A stretch of DNA of 64,000 bases from Pholiota molesta (GCA_014925825.1 JACGCK010000180.1:1-64000); one strand, 5' to 3'. Positions 46,816-60,300 are shown, counted from the first letter of the stretch. Notes: generated by a model from the sequence alone, not told the origin. Translations and numbers: made by a program.

Positions 46816-49800
46816 TAACTGTAGTGACAGTTGTTCAAGGCCGGCTAATGCGGCATAATATAGAGGTGGAATATCATTGGGCTGGTTGTGAATCCGACCT
46901 CTCATAAATTCATATGGCTTGTCCAAATCCCAAATACGTAGCCAATTAAGCCATGCATTGCTCTTAGGTGTGAATAGCTTCTTGGCCAATGTCAAGGTCG
47001 AAGAAGGCTCGGGTTTGTCAATCCCACCAGAGTGTGCATGGAAGATCCAGTGTTCAGCTGCATAAAGTGACAGTGGAAATGAGCCAGCCACATTTTCGTC
47101 CACCAAGTCAAACCCATCAAAGTGTAGCAGGTAGGCCAAGCATGTCTGAGCCATTAAGGAATGCGAGAGTTGGTCACTGATTAGATGGAATTTCGAGCCA
47201 ATTCCTTTATGCTCCTGGAGGTGTGTTGAAAGAAGGTATTCCTTGATGGAGACGTGGGCTAACTTAATTTGCCCTTAAGTCATGGTTGAGTCATGGTGTT
47301 CTTTAGCAAATATACTGTCAAAATATTGAAACTTGATTTGGAACATACCTTCAGATTCGACGATAAGACCGGAACATTTCTTCAATACATCCTGATTATT
47401 CCAGTACCGATGCGATGGTGAAAAATGTGGGTCATTTTCGGGATCGAAATGAACAGAAATGGCTTCTGCGATTTCGGATAGTCGCAATGGGCGAACAGCA
47501 AAACATAACCAGCGAAGGAATGTCTGGGTATCGGTATGATCCATCTCATTAACCTTCAGCAAAATTCGATCGTAGGTTTCGTGTAAACCTTTGGGCAAGG
47601 TGACAACCTGCTTTCTCGCTGTATGTGGGTTCGAGCATGTTTGTAATTCCATGAGCTGTAACGCGACCCATCGGAACCTGAAAGCCGTAAGTTACAATGC
47701 TGCGAGGCTCGAGCAGCAGAAAGATTCGTACATTCCATCGGCACTCCCTGCCAGCGTTAATTTTATGAAATCCCGTGTCTCTCGGTCCCACTGTGTTGCC
47801 AGTGCTAAAAGCTGCTGCTCGAGATATATCATGATGTCACTTTCAGACTCTTCCGCCAAGTCAACGCTACGTTCGTCGAGCGTTTGGAGAATCTCATTGA
47901 TATCCGGCTCCGGCCGACTCATTACCATCATATGCAGGGTGCTGATCTTAGGTGTTTGAATTCCTTTGATCCACACCAATGTCTCCCCTCGTTCAATACA
48001 TTCGTCGAGGGAATCGATGATGACATAGGTGGAATGCATTCCATTGATGATATTGTATAGGATGTTCTCGAGGGAGTTGGTGGATGGCTGTTGGTTTCCA
48101 TGGCCATGCTGATTGTACAATTCCACTAAGGTAGCAGGGATACCGTCGCATTGGACCCAGAGTTGTGAAATAAGAGAGCGGATGAGCTTGTCATGTAACT
48201 GGAGATCTTTCTGCGCGTCCCTTCCATCAAAGAAGAAATATGCGTAAGTAGTCGATGGGTTTTCCTCATGAAGTTTCTTGATCTTGTCTATGATGGATGA
48301 ACTAAGAAGATGTGTTATTTACCATATGGTCAGAGGTCTCGGACTCGAAGCGTACCATAGGATAGTCTTCCCAGACCCCGCTGTAAAGTTCTTCAATAAA
48401 ATTTAGAGTCGCGAATGGCATTATGCTGCTTACCTTTTCCCTTGATCCAGAGAAAGTCGGCCCTCTCCTGGAATTCACGGAAACGCTCGCCGTCGAGAAA
48501 CCAGGAACAAGTGTCCTTCTGATGCTTCTTGCGTGCGTCATTGTAGTTTCTGGAACTATCTGGAGCATCAAGCCATTTCTGAATATCCCTGGCTGAAAAA
48601 GAAGGATGTTCAGTCATAATCAATACTGGATATTATCAAAATCCATCCTTACCTAGCTGGTCGTCCTTGATTATTTTCAACTGCAGATTCGTGTCCATGT
48701 TCACTCTTCTATCAAACTTCTGCTTAAGGTCATCGCAAGTTTGCTGACATTGTGCAATACGCGATTTCATATCGTCAGATAACTGGAATTTCGCAGCTCG
48801 GACTACAAGACAACCGCCATTGAATATGGTTAGATTATTCCATAATGTTGCCCACTTACAGGGGAAAGGCAACCTCGTATACTCATGAATCAGCGACGCG
48901 ACCTTCAGCGATGTGCGCCCAATCTCCTCAATGACATTGTCTGTGCCTTTGATTAGCAAGAGGTCCGGTTTTTCCTTCGCAATCCCTAGTGTTTCTCGCA
49001 GAGTGTCCGCTAAAGCTCGAACAGAATCATCTAGGATCTCTGTCTGTTGTACGGCCTATTTGTAGGATTTACATCAGTGATTCCAGTTTTATTACAAAAT
49101 TATTCACCGTGTACACGGCCGACATAACGCTCCAAGAGGCTCCCAAAATGGGGTGTGTCTATTTATCCAATTTTCCGGTCACTACAGCACAAAATAGGAG
49201 AGGAATAAAAGCGACGTACCCCAGCAACTGCATCCATAATGCTCTTTGTAAGCTGTAGCACTGTACCGAGTCCACCGAGTATCAACGTGTTACCAGCAGA
49301 TGCTAGGACGCCACTTTTCATGTGGGAAATATTATCATCTACAGATTTCATGAAGATCTCGAAGGTGTCCTTTGATTCTGGAACGAGACATAAATTGATT
49401 TTGATCTTGGACTTGCTAGTGACCTCGGCGCCATGTTCGTCTTTGAGATCAAAAGTTGCATCTACGTGAATCAGATTTCCGCAACAATGCAGACCGAATA
49501 TGTGCTCACCATTATTGAGTAACTCGCTGACTTTTCCTGTGTACTGTCCAGCTAGATGCTTGGCAAAATCGATGCGCGTGCGGCTTTCCCGATAGATCAC
49601 AATCTTGATCTTCGACGAGGGGTGGAAACGACTAATGTAGGAAAGCCGATATTAATCCAGGCTGGCTCTACGAGGACATGGCCGCTTACAATTCAAGGTC
49701 TTTCCATTCCCATTGAGGGGCAGGTTCAGATTTCTTTTCAGATTTTGCAATTTTTTCATCGTCGATGGAGACGATCGCAAAAGAGGCCTGTCGTTTCTTC

Positions 49801-49932
49801 TTGAGATCGCCCACGACCTCGATACCTAGAATCGGTAATATAGGGAATGAACTCCTACTGCCCAGAAGACGGCTTACCTGCTAAGAGGGCGCGGATTGGT
49901 ACTACTGCAGGATTGAGCAAATTCTTGTCCAT
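44695..49932 (-). CDS. C2-helical-NACHT-ankyrin NLR-like receptor, intact
   Basis: Eleven exons, complement(join(44695..47273,47349..47677,47732..48301,48356..48380,48434..48592,48653..48802,48860..49055,49220..49461,49510..49631,49690..49825,49878..49932)), total 4563 nt and 1,520 residues with no frame break. Residues about 19-104 form a C2-like domain (PQWEWKDLEF, RFHPSSKIKIVIYRESRTR). About 105-300 is helical (TDNVIEEIGRTSLKVASLIH). The linker WLDAPDSSRNYNDARKKHQ leads to NACHT. Walker A GKAGSGKT spans 352-359, divided by introns around a 25-nt exon. Walker B VIIDSLDE spans 455-462, followed by SRPEPD. A winged-helix-like segment (about 551-690) ends in HVSIKEYLLS. Twenty-one ankyrin units run from about 795 to 1520. 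This is the layout of fungal STAND/NLR-like sensors that act in non-self recognition and cell death. The actual ligand and output are unknown. Confidence 0.9.
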
Positions 49933-50439
49933 GTTGTGGGAGCGAAAGAATAAACAGGAGGGTATTCTTTGATGTTAGTGATATTCGGATAACGCGGTGG
50001 GCAATGGGAAGGCTGTGGTAAAAATAAATTCTGCTATGTACAGATATCAAACATATATAATTAACATCGGAAAGCTGGGTAGCAGTGTCAAGAAGGCTGT
50101 GGTAACTTCTCTTTATCGTGTCTGTCTCGAGGCCTTCCCATTATCTCGCCTCTTTTTTCGCATACCGACAGGCGTGTAGTAAAAAAAAAATGCTATAATC
50201 ATTCTGGACAAATGGACCATTAATATTACCCATTACAATAGAGCGGAATCCCTTCGGATGATGTAGTGGGTGCAAGGATGATCGTGGCACGCTTCGATTA
50301 CCCCGTGCGGTGGTGTCAAAGTTCGACGTCAAATCCGCTGTCGCCGGCTTGTTCACGCACGGCCACATCATGATTGTACGCAGAAAAGATCTAAACACAG
50401 ATTCTCGCCAGCTCCCTGTTACGCCTTTTCGCCTCGCTA
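49933..50439. other. Promoter-proximal region of the intact receptor
   Basis: About 500 bp upstream of the start codon. No coding feature is supported. It shares patchy similarity with the region upstream of the short paralogue, so the promoter was duplicated with the gene. Confidence 0.4.
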
Positions 50440-51490
50440 ATCCACGTCTACAGGCTCTCCAGCACTGCGCGGAGGCGATGACCAAGGCCCACCATCTCCG
50501 CAACATAGCACCGGCTCCACGATGCGCATGGATGGTGTCGTCGACCGCGGCATGGCAAGGTCCGAAGCTGAGGTTGGATAAGAGTTCTGTGATATAACTT
50601 GTGTCAGCACGTTGGCAATTGGCGTCAATGGATAAGAAGAGAGACAAGATGAACAGAATCGCGAATCAGGTATGAAATTGACCAGTGATATCGAAATCTT
50701 TGAATAACAGAAGAATCAATGTACGAACCATCACTGGAATGCTTGAAGCTTTCTGAAAAGCTGCCAGCTACGATTATGGTAGGCCAGTAGGGTTCCGCGT
50801 ATGTTCTCGGCCTCCTTGCACTAGCGGAGTTGAGGGGCAACCTGGGGGGCAACAGCGAATTCATTCCGGCTGCACTGTGCGTAAAAGGTGGAGAGAAAAA
50901 AAAGCGACGCAGGCCGAATGCACCGATTATTTGAGCGCATGGATTTCCGATAGATGTCAGTATCGAATTTGAATGCCACGATGGGGTGTGTGAGGTGTTA
51001 AAGTTTTGTCATATACCAGGTTTAGGTCGAATGATGCGTACGAGGCGTGAAGATAGGAACAAGAATAGAGCTGGCGGATCAGGAGGATACCTATGCAGCA
51101 GGATAAGCCTCTCCATAGGTTATAAAGAGAATCTAAATAATACATCCCGAGATGGATCCGACATTCAACTAGCTGGTGTTCTGCACGGACTATCTCGTTG
51201 ATTATCGGTTACCCAGCAAGTTCGTGTATTGTGAGGTTTCTGACTCGCTATGAATGCAATTAGCTTAGAGATACGGAGGGAAAGAACAAAGGCATAGATA
51301 GCAGAAAGGTGTGTCTCCGAGCCGTATTTGAGGAACCTGCATTTGTTATCGTTGGCTCATGATATATTGCACGGGAGCATCTTCGTTTTCAAGGTCTGGC
51401 TCCTGGACTCAAAGTCAGCTAGTTCCGAAGAATACAAGCTGAGAGCTGCCCCAGGTGCGAAAAAGCGATCCACGCACCTAGTTTGGCGGC
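50440..51490. repeat. Dispersed segmental repeat, copy C
   Basis: Matches 35150-36300 block by block in the same orientation, for example CATGATATATTG (51358 and 36151) and GGTGTGTCTC.GAGCC (51310). Spacing of the GGCCCACC marker among the three copies is about 7.5 kb and 7.7 kb (35.3, 42.8 and 50.5 kb). Confidence 0.65.
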
Positions 51491-52242
51491 TGTAAATTTG
51501 TTCAGAGCCATCCATAATCTCTAGCCTGGTGGGTGGGCGGTGCTGAAGAATCTGGGGATGCATTCTGGATGTAGGTCAGCTTCCATAATTTGTGAATAGC
51601 AAGGCATACCATACTGTAAAGATTTTCGAGAATGCTCTTGGAAATGACGCCGAAGTACGCCGCGTGAATGAAAAGACCTACAACTTCAAGTGCTAGTATT
51701 TTACAGTCGTTTGCACTTGGTTTGCACATAATGTTTTGCACTCGACAATTGAAGTAACAATTCTAAATCGGGTGACAAAAAGGTCCGACGGTGATCCACG
51801 CTGGGTTGAGACGACGACTTGAATACAAAACGAGGTCCGCTCATCCATTTCGGGGAGCGAAGGTGTGGAGATAGCTCAGGAATTCCTTGCTTGGTTATCG
51901 CACACCGGGCGGTCAAGTCTGCGTGAGAAAGAGATTTGACGGTCACATCACGCTGCTCGCTGATTCAGACATCGTCGAGTTATGCAAACGACCAACAAAC
52001 GACTGTAAAAAGTTGCCCGATTCCTGTAATGCCATGGACACAGACAGTACGTGAACCCTGCTTTTTCGTTTCTCTCCCCCAAAGTCTGACTCTGCCCTTC
52101 TTTTTGTGAGTATAGATAGGAAAGGGATGTATATTTCGCAATCAGCCGAAGTAATATACATAGATAATGAAAGTTGGGAGTGAAGTAATATTGGTACGAG
52201 AATAAGTATCGTTGGGATGCGGAAGCACGCATGACATCGATA
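51491..52242. other. Unassigned, possible minus-strand open frame
   Basis: A minus-strand frame at 51701-51946 reads LSHADLTARCAITKQGIPEL and onward and is protein-like, but it lacks a partner exon or a domain I know. Not called as a gene. Confidence 0.3.
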
Positions 52243-52255
52243 GGGGGGGGGGGGG
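52243..52255 (+). repeat. Homopolymer of 13 G
   Basis: Thirteen consecutive G. Length is unreliable in most sequencing methods and likely variable between strains. Confidence 0.9.
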
Positions 52256-52359
52256 ATGGAAAAGTGGAGGAACGTATCTGATGTGCTCACCTAGTCAAAT
52301 CAAATCTTGTGTCATTCGCAAGCGCATGGAAGTGTGAATGTCAAACCAACGCAGCAATT

Positions 52360-52405
52360 CAGACTGGCGACCGGTTATATATCAGACTGGCGACCGGTTA
52401 TAATA
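52360..52405. repeat. Perfect 23-bp tandem repeat, two units, nearly exact
   Basis: The unit CAGACTGGCGACCGGTTATA plus three more bases occurs twice in direct succession (52360-52382 and 52383-52405). Confidence 0.85.
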
Positions 52406-55400
52406 GACACTGAAATCTGACAGGTAAATCCTTTTTACACCAACTGCTGCACCAAGACATGGCTGTGTACTTCGCGAAGTTCTGTTAGAAAGGAAGAAAG
52501 GTCAGGCTCATGCAACGTCCTTCACAATCAGGTTGGTACAACTATAGGCATCAATCCAATGAACCCCCCTCGTATGTCGTTCAAGCAACATAGCTACAGA
52601 CCCCTCGCAAAACGGCATTATGATTTGTTGATGAGCGTCCACGTTTGAGAAAGGCATTCCTCCGAACTGCAAGGGAATGGCTTGCAGGACAAGCCAAACC
52701 TTGAGCAACGATACTCAAACGTGGATATTATAAACCTAGACCAGTGGGTCGTAAGATTCAGCTCTGATCAATGGTACGTGAACCATCATGCAAGGGATCC
52801 TTCGAATTGAATCGAATTTCTTTGTCAGCTTTGTGCAAGGAGGATAAATACTCGGTCGAGAGTACATTATCACTGGTGTCTCGAGACAGCGTGACACCGA
52901 TAGGGGTTTCGGGAGATTGAAGGTACGAAGAAATACAGGGATATCTGAATAAACTTACCTCACCAAGCCGTTTTTCAGGACGTGATTCCTAGATTGTATG
53001 CAACCTTGATAGGCATAGTGATTACGACGGGCGACCGCCATCGAATGTGCTCTGTCAAAAAGGAGAAAAATGCATTAGCCACTTATGTATATTTCAACAG
53101 TGAGATTGATATAAGAAATATCGACGTAAATCGACGAAACCGCTGAAATCCCCGCGTATGTCATTCGAGCAACGAAACGACGGATCCCCTACGAAATGAC
53201 GGCGACAGAATACGGCAACACCCACATTGAGAAGAATAATCATACATCAGGATAATGCAAACATCTTCCACCCTTCACGTTACGCGCCTTCGAGAAGGCC
53301 CGACGTCCCCTTCGAATAAGCTCCTGTTACACTGGCGTACCATTGCAACCTGAGCAGCTCCGTTTGTCAGGCACTCAATCAAAGATGACCGGCAAGAATC
53401 TGCCCATGATAAATGGCATACAGAAGCTATCTGAACGACGCGTATAATGAATCATGCACATACGTAACTCGGGGAAGAATGAAAACGGTAAGGTGCGAGG
53501 CACTTTAGGAAGACATCGAAAATGTATCTCGTTCTATATGTTTTCCACGTCATGACGCAGAAGCACCGATAAGGGCACCCAAAAAATAGCAAAGGGAAGG
53601 TCGAAATTTTTAAAGAGAGAAAGTTTGACTATGACCACGTACAGCAAAATATGTCCTATATGTTTGTGTTAACAGTATTTCGACAGAGATCTGCAAAATC
53701 GGTCAGTCACGAGTGAAAATGAACTAGCAAAATAGCGCAAGGCAAGATAAAAGCGACGGAATTTCCAAAGGAATCCACAGGAACATGTAAAAAAGGCAAA
53801 TAATGTCGTCAACCCCCTCATATACTGGATCATCAACAACTCCGCCCACCATTCACCTGAACTCCAGGTCGGCATCCACCCAACTGTAGCACAAGATCAC
53901 ATCCAAGATGTCTCTGCCTAATGGCAAAGTGATCAAGTGTCTGGGACTATGACGCCAACGTTTCTTTACTCAGTGTAACTGGGTATTTGAGATGAATAGC
54001 TTTTGCCCTGAATCCAATGCAATCCGCCTGCAGGTGATCTTCGGCCCCTTTCCCACTGCCTTGCAAGAGACCTCACATATGCACATTGTGAGGGCACCGC
54101 AATGACGGCGAAAATGACCGCCGAAGATGATTCCGACAGCTGAATGACACCAACAAACAGACAAAAAATACAAAGTTGACGATGACACAAATGGCAGGCC
54201 TGTTGCAGCCCACCACCACGAATACACGCACGCAGCACGATAGGGGTTGACAAGCACGGGCAGAAACATCCAGCACACAGCGAGAAGAAAAAATGACGCG
54301 GACGTTCTAGTGGCCACTCACCGAGTCACTCGAAATGTTGGCCCAAGAGCACCGCCAAGCTGGAGCGGCTTCACGCATTCAGATGCATGCCAAAACAGTG
54401 TCTTCAAATCATTCGCACAAGTTCGAGAGAAGGAGGATGTTGGTGCCCATGATACAGTACTTGCAGAGATCAGATAGCACGATGCAAGAACGACGAACCA
54501 AGGTTGCGCGTTTGCAGTCTGATTCAAGCTCAGCTTGATCCCGGATATGCCGGCTTGTTCCCTTGTTGTTTCCCGCTCTCATATGCGCACCTTCGAGGCC
54601 TCTACCCCCTAGCTCACTCGGTCTCGGTCTCGGTCTCGCACCCTCGTTCTCGACCGTCAGTAAGAATGGGTCAATGGGCACTAGGGTAAAAATCCAGGCT
54701 ACCAGCAGCCAAAAGAACCAGATGTAGTGTTCGTCGGTCCACGCATTCCAGGAGGAGAGTATCGATCGAAGCAGCGATCGTTAGGCCAGTGAACTTGCTC
54801 ATGCTCTCTATTCGCGGCGCCCTCCTTTGCACCCTCCTCGCCCTCGCGTTTAATCCTCCGTCGCTGGTCCCTTCAAGCACGCGGATACTGCTTCTAAACA
54901 TCTGAATTCAACTCATGCAGAAAAGATCTACCAAAAATCCCTCGCCTGCTCTCTAGTGCGTCCTTTTCGCCTCGTCTTGCTATATCTAACTGATTTACAT
55001 CCACAGGATTTCCATCGTCGCCTGAGGCAATGACCAGACATAGCACACATTTTTACGACTAGGAAATTGCTATTGTTTTACGGGTGGAGCTGTACCGCCA
55101 TAATAAGTACGCTCTTCGATATTTGACTCTCGGCCAACTCGCTTAATCGCATACCAGGCATGCGGAAGGCCTCGCAGAAATTGTTCATTCCACCTACTGC
55201 CGAAGACGGCCGACAAATAAGTGCGTATATGGTTTACTTGTACCTACATTAGAGCATTGAGGATCCCCGCTGCAGGAACGTGCTACTTGTCGGCAGCATC
55301 GCATGAAGCACGGCGAGAAATGTGTCTTCCCCAAACTGAGCTTGAGGACGCTGGTTGCGCAATCTGCATCCAGATGTTTAAGCCTGACCTTATCGGAGGA

Positions 55401-57306
55401 AGGTATAAGCTACGGGCAATTACCTGCAAGATCTCTAACGCTCCCCTTCATCTCTCCCTGTACATACGCCGTTCAACGAATCTATCCACATCCACAAGCT
55501 CCTCAGCAGTGTCCAGAGACAATGACTAGCTTTCTAGAGCATTGCATTATCTACCGTCTACAAACCACGTACATACAGCAGCAAACTGCTCAAGCTCTCT
55601 GCGCCATAAGCCCATGGCTTGGATGTCTTTCATTTGCGACCTTCCAGCCGGCACCCAATTTTTACACCCGGAACTGGATGCCGGATAACACGGATTCCTC
55701 TGTCTGCTTAGCTAGATCCTTGATGGGCCGTCACTTCAGATTGGCCCTTTCAGCTCGCCTAGGCCAGCCACGACGTAGGCGCCAACCCACGTCCACAGGA
55801 CGTGCAGCAACGTCCTGAGGACCGGTATGGTATATTTTCTCTGACTAAGAGGTTGCCATCGTCAAAGAGCCCCACTCTCCACGGAATCCGTACACTCTTC
55901 GCTAGTTTCACCGAAGTCTTCTCTGTGCCAGGCTGGCATGTAGGAACGGAGTTTGAAGCATAAACAATCGGCTTCCCAACTGAGCTGTGCTGGACCAACT
56001 CACAAACGCTCCTCGCCAAGAGATTTGTATCCTCGTCTCAGTCCTTTCTGCGCCTTGTGCGCCGTCCGACCTGGTATATTACCGTACTCCAGGGTTTTCA
56101 CATGGATGGCTGCCGCAGAGCCGCGTTTAGCGCGATCGCCCGCCGTCTTCCTCTGCTGCATGCGTGCTCTGGCCTCCCCTTGCTTCTGCCCAGTTTTCTC
56201 GTTTCGCCTCTGGCAAAGTTGGCCTCGGGCGTCTTCGGCCATTTGTGATAGGCGATGGCCCTTGTCCGATGTCGCGGCAGTCTCTATGATGCTGCCAGTA
56301 GCGTGCGTCTCACCCTTGGAGGATGCTGCCTTCGCGTATCTGGGCTGGAAAGGGCTTTTATAGCAGTGGTCTCTGTACTACGGTAGTACCGTTGATGAAG
56401 TAAAGAACAAATTGTTGAGATGTCGTGAACATCCACCTTGCGACTTATGGACAATGCTCAGGCGTTGCCCGTGCGCTTAGTCGTCGCGTACAAAAGGCCA
56501 AAGCACTTAGTGCATTGGCCGCCTTCATTTCCCCTCGCTAGCTCTGCCTGCGTGTTCGGACATTCGGGCCTCTGTGGCCCTGAACCAATTTGTAGAATAA
56601 TATATATACCATAGATATTTTCCCCCTCACCTCAGTCGTTTGTTACACGTCTGAGGTGAGCTATTTTCCCCCGTCCTCGTACTCTCCTTACTTACAAGTA
56701 CCTAGTATTATTCTCTCTGTCTATACAGGTACTTAATCTACAATATAGTCGTTTGTTACACGTCTGAGTATTATTCTCTCTGTCTATACAGGTATACCTT
56801 TCTACACAAATGAGGTAAAATCTTTAGCAGTGCACTGTTGGCCCGCCGTTCGGATGTGTCGTCATAGTGAGCAGCCAAAGAAAACGTTGATGCTCTATAC
56901 TTACGGCATGTTGATTGGCATACTAATCAAGTAAGTAGTATGTACTTAGCGCCCTGCGCAGCCCTAGCGCGCATGCGGCTGCGGTCGCGCACCTGCCTTA
57001 CGAATGCTGAGATGGCAACATTTATGTGGCACTGATTTCTATGGGGGCACTCGTAGTTGCCAATTGAAATGCCCTACCGAGCAAAGGCTTAATACTTAGA
57101 GAATATCATAAACATGATGATCGTAAGTAATAGTATAGTAGAGTACATGCCAGTGTTCTGTTCCGTCCTTGATTGTCCTCCAAGTCTCCGTTGACATATG
57201 TTACGTTGTGATAGATCATAGTTGTTTAGTCGTTAATAAGCGTCATTCCATCCGTGTCCTGACACCAAGGTTTTTTTGTAGTGACTCAATGTTCGAGATG
57301 ACTGTA
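52406..57306. other. About 4.9 kb without a recognised gene
   Basis: Short open frames on both strands overlap one another and no splice-supported protein emerges. Candidates looked at and not called: the minus frame 53970-54317, with a signal-peptide-like start; the plus frame 55303-55818; and the minus frames 55759-56019 and 56000-56242. A (CTCGGT)n stretch lies near 54616 and an interleaved repeat cluster at 56626-56795. Confidence 0.5.
56626..56795. repeat. Interleaved direct repeats and a 10-bp inverted repeat
   Basis: AGTCGTTTGTTACACGTCTG occurs at 56634 and 56747. GTATTATTCTCTCTGTCTAT plus seven more bases occurs at 56705 and 56767. CTCACCTCAG (56626) and CTGAGGTGAG (56651) form a perfect hairpin with a 15-nt loop. 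This looks like a small locally duplicated non-coding element. Confidence 0.7.
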
Positions 57307-60300
57307 TCAGGTAGGTTCTCCATCATGCGGCAGCAATGGCTGACTCCCCCACACCATAGAGCGGCTATCAGAGGATATCAAGTGCGTATGGCCCGACTGA
57401 AAATCGTCTAACGAAAGCGAACTTCCGGAAATGTTTGAACCGAGCTGGTAAGGTGAATGCGACCTTTGATGGCGAAACTCCGTTATGTTTGTTGGGGTCG
57501 AGTCCGACTCATCAATGTCATGATCGCTTGGATGTCGTGTCCAGACGCGTACAGCCCCGTCGTGACTTCCAATTGCGAACATGAAGGGCTCTGAGGCAGC
57601 GTGATTCCAGGCAATGCAAGTCATATCTCCGCCATGCGACTGGGCACGGACGACGTGCAGTAATGTCCCGGATTCTTGGTCCCAAATGTGTATATCGCCA
57701 GCTAAATGAATAGTAAAGATATGATACGAGAGATAAATACTGGGTACTTACCCTGTCCAGCGCACAGTACAAGTTCGTTGTTTTGGCCTCCGAAGTAGCT
57801 AGGTCCTGCAAAATCAACGAGGACCTTCGGCATGTACGTATGTCTAAAACCAAGGTCGGATAAAGAAAGGAGCCGTGAAGAAAGAAATACCTACCGTAGT
57901 GACAACCTCGAGGATATGATTGCATTATTTTCTTTGTCTTTGATAAGCTCTAGCTTCCATAATTGTGGAGGCGCCTACCAGATACAGGATTAGTCAACAA
58001 AGAAAAATAATAGAACTAAAAGGCAAACCTTATGTTCATAGCTGATTAGGGCGACTAACCCACTGCGAGCTGTCTGCGCGATGGTAATATCTCTCACGTC
58101 GTCAAGCACTGGAGTCAGACTGAAATTCTTGTTAAGCGTATGAAATGCAGAGAAAAACTATCAATCACTTCTCAATTTGCTTGGTTTCCATGTTAAATAC
58201 TAAACAAGATATAGAATCAGTTATATCGGAAAGGTTTCACGTGCGGATATTTACCAACGAGCCGTTTTTCTACTCTGGATTTACTCGGTTGCAAATTATT
58301 AGGAGAGCGGAGGAGAGGGCCTACACCCAACAGACGTTGAGAATCTGGAGTAATGGCCACATTGTGGAGCTTCATGTTTCCAAAGTCGTATTGATCGAGG
58401 ACCTAGTGTTGGATATTTCGAGTGAGGAATAGGGAAAACAATAAAACTCGGGCTCATACTTTTCCAGTCAAATCCTTTAGGCCGACATTAATGCAAGAGA
58501 TCCACTTGGAATACTTGACAGTAGTGACGTACCAATTTAGTGACTATGGAATCTTCAATCGAAAGGAAAGCTAAAGATTCAATGATAGCATTAGTTACTT
58601 TATCATAGACGGGTAAATCTGTTAAGTACCCTCGCCTGTGGGGCACCAAGTAATAGCCTCAATAGAAGTATTGCGGTTAATAGTTTTTCTGCAAACGCCC
58701 TCCTGAATAAGAAGAAAATATTCAGCAATTTTTGCAGACCAGGAAAGTTTGTTTATGACTGACTTCCGCCGTCCAAACTTTGATTCCTCTTGCCATCTTT
58801 GTCAAAAGAATCTTACCGTTAGGGGACCTGAAAAGTGATTAACAAAACGCAAAACAAGAAAACGAAAATATATAATCTCACCAAGCAACCTGCCCAACAA
58901 AGCCTTGCGCATGCGCCAGCGTGCGGTGAGGTACAAAAGGATGCTATCATTCTCCGAATCAGCAGCCATAAACCTCATTGTGATATGAAAACCATACTCC
59001 AACTTTGAAGATAACAGAAGTCTTGTCCCAGCTGAGTCGCATGCATCAGAAAATCTCTCCCTGGACTCTGGACTGAGCGAAAGCATACCTCGAAGTAGCC
59101 AAAAACCTGCCATCAGGAGAGAACTGCATGTGCCTCACCAGCGCCGTATGCGCCGCCAAATCTTGTGTCGCCTCCAGCTCTTCCAGCTTCGGGACGAGCG
59201 TCGACACCCTCGAACGCGTAAACGGTACCGATTCGCCAGTCTTCCTCCCGATATCTGGCAATCCGATGCTTGATGACAGCGTCCTCTGGCGCATAGGCTC
59301 CGTGCGTGGCTTGTTGAGCACCGTCGCCACGCTCCCAGCGGACGTCGCCGTGCCGATCGCGTTCCGCATTTTCACGTTCCGTACGGCGTTTTTCCAGAGC
59401 TGTTTGCCGATAGAGGGGGTATTGGGGCTGACCGCGATTGAAGGAGTTGGAAATGCAGTTTCGGCATCAACGGGAGAATTGACGGGGGTAGGGGCAAGTG
59501 ACAATGAAGGGAATCCGAGAGACAGTTCACTAGTGATTGCAGTGCTGGTGGCATCAGATGGGCGACGTTTTTTAGGGCTCATGCCGTCTTTCGGTTCCTC
59601 GTTGTATGGGCTCCCTGGTACGGTAGTGGGTAATCGACTTGCTTCTAGGTCGTCCTCGATGTCGCTTGGGTGTGGCCAACATTTCACTTTTTTTGCATAG
59701 CCCGTAAAGCGTCGGTAGGCACGCAGTATAACTTTCCGAAGCTTGCGTAGCTGTATATGCAAAACTTGAAATGGTCGCTTCGTCCTAGTGACTCCAGGGA
59801 GCATAAGGAAGCGATCGTTGGCTTCTGATAAAATGTCGCTTAGCCATTTCTGACCCTTATGGCGAGAAAATGCCCAACGCTCAGAAGCAAACCAGGCAGA
59901 GACGGCTGCAAGACCGAAAGAAGTAAAAGCAGTTAGTACAGTTGTTACAGTTGAGGTAACATGCGCCTTCGGAAGATTTGTTAATCAAATGAATTACACG
60001 AGGATGATAAAATAACGTACCTGGTGCGAGGCGTACGCAAAACAAACAAGTCCAATAGAGAAACATGCGACGGATAAAACAAGGAAGACAAGGGGAGAGC
60101 GTTTGATCCAGATCAAAACCCACCAGGGCACACGGTGTCCTGGCGAACGGCTATGCGCAGTAAGATGATGTCAGAGCCTTATTGAAGTTATCATGAAATT
60201 ATTGAAACCAAAGCAACATACTACATTGCTTGCTTCCAAGTGAGCCCAAGAAGACTGTTAACGGCAGCGGCAATGCTAAAAACCATGGAAGCGAACCAGA

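Noticed and set aside
53970..54317. Minus-strand frame with a signal-peptide-like start (MATRTSASFFLLAVCWMF)
   Set aside because: An overlapping second frame is equally hydrophobic, there is no splice partner and no cysteine pattern typical of secreted effectors. Not enough to call.
55303..55818. 171-codon plus-strand frame
   Set aside because: No start context, domain or compositional sign of coding. Short minus-strand frames overlap it.
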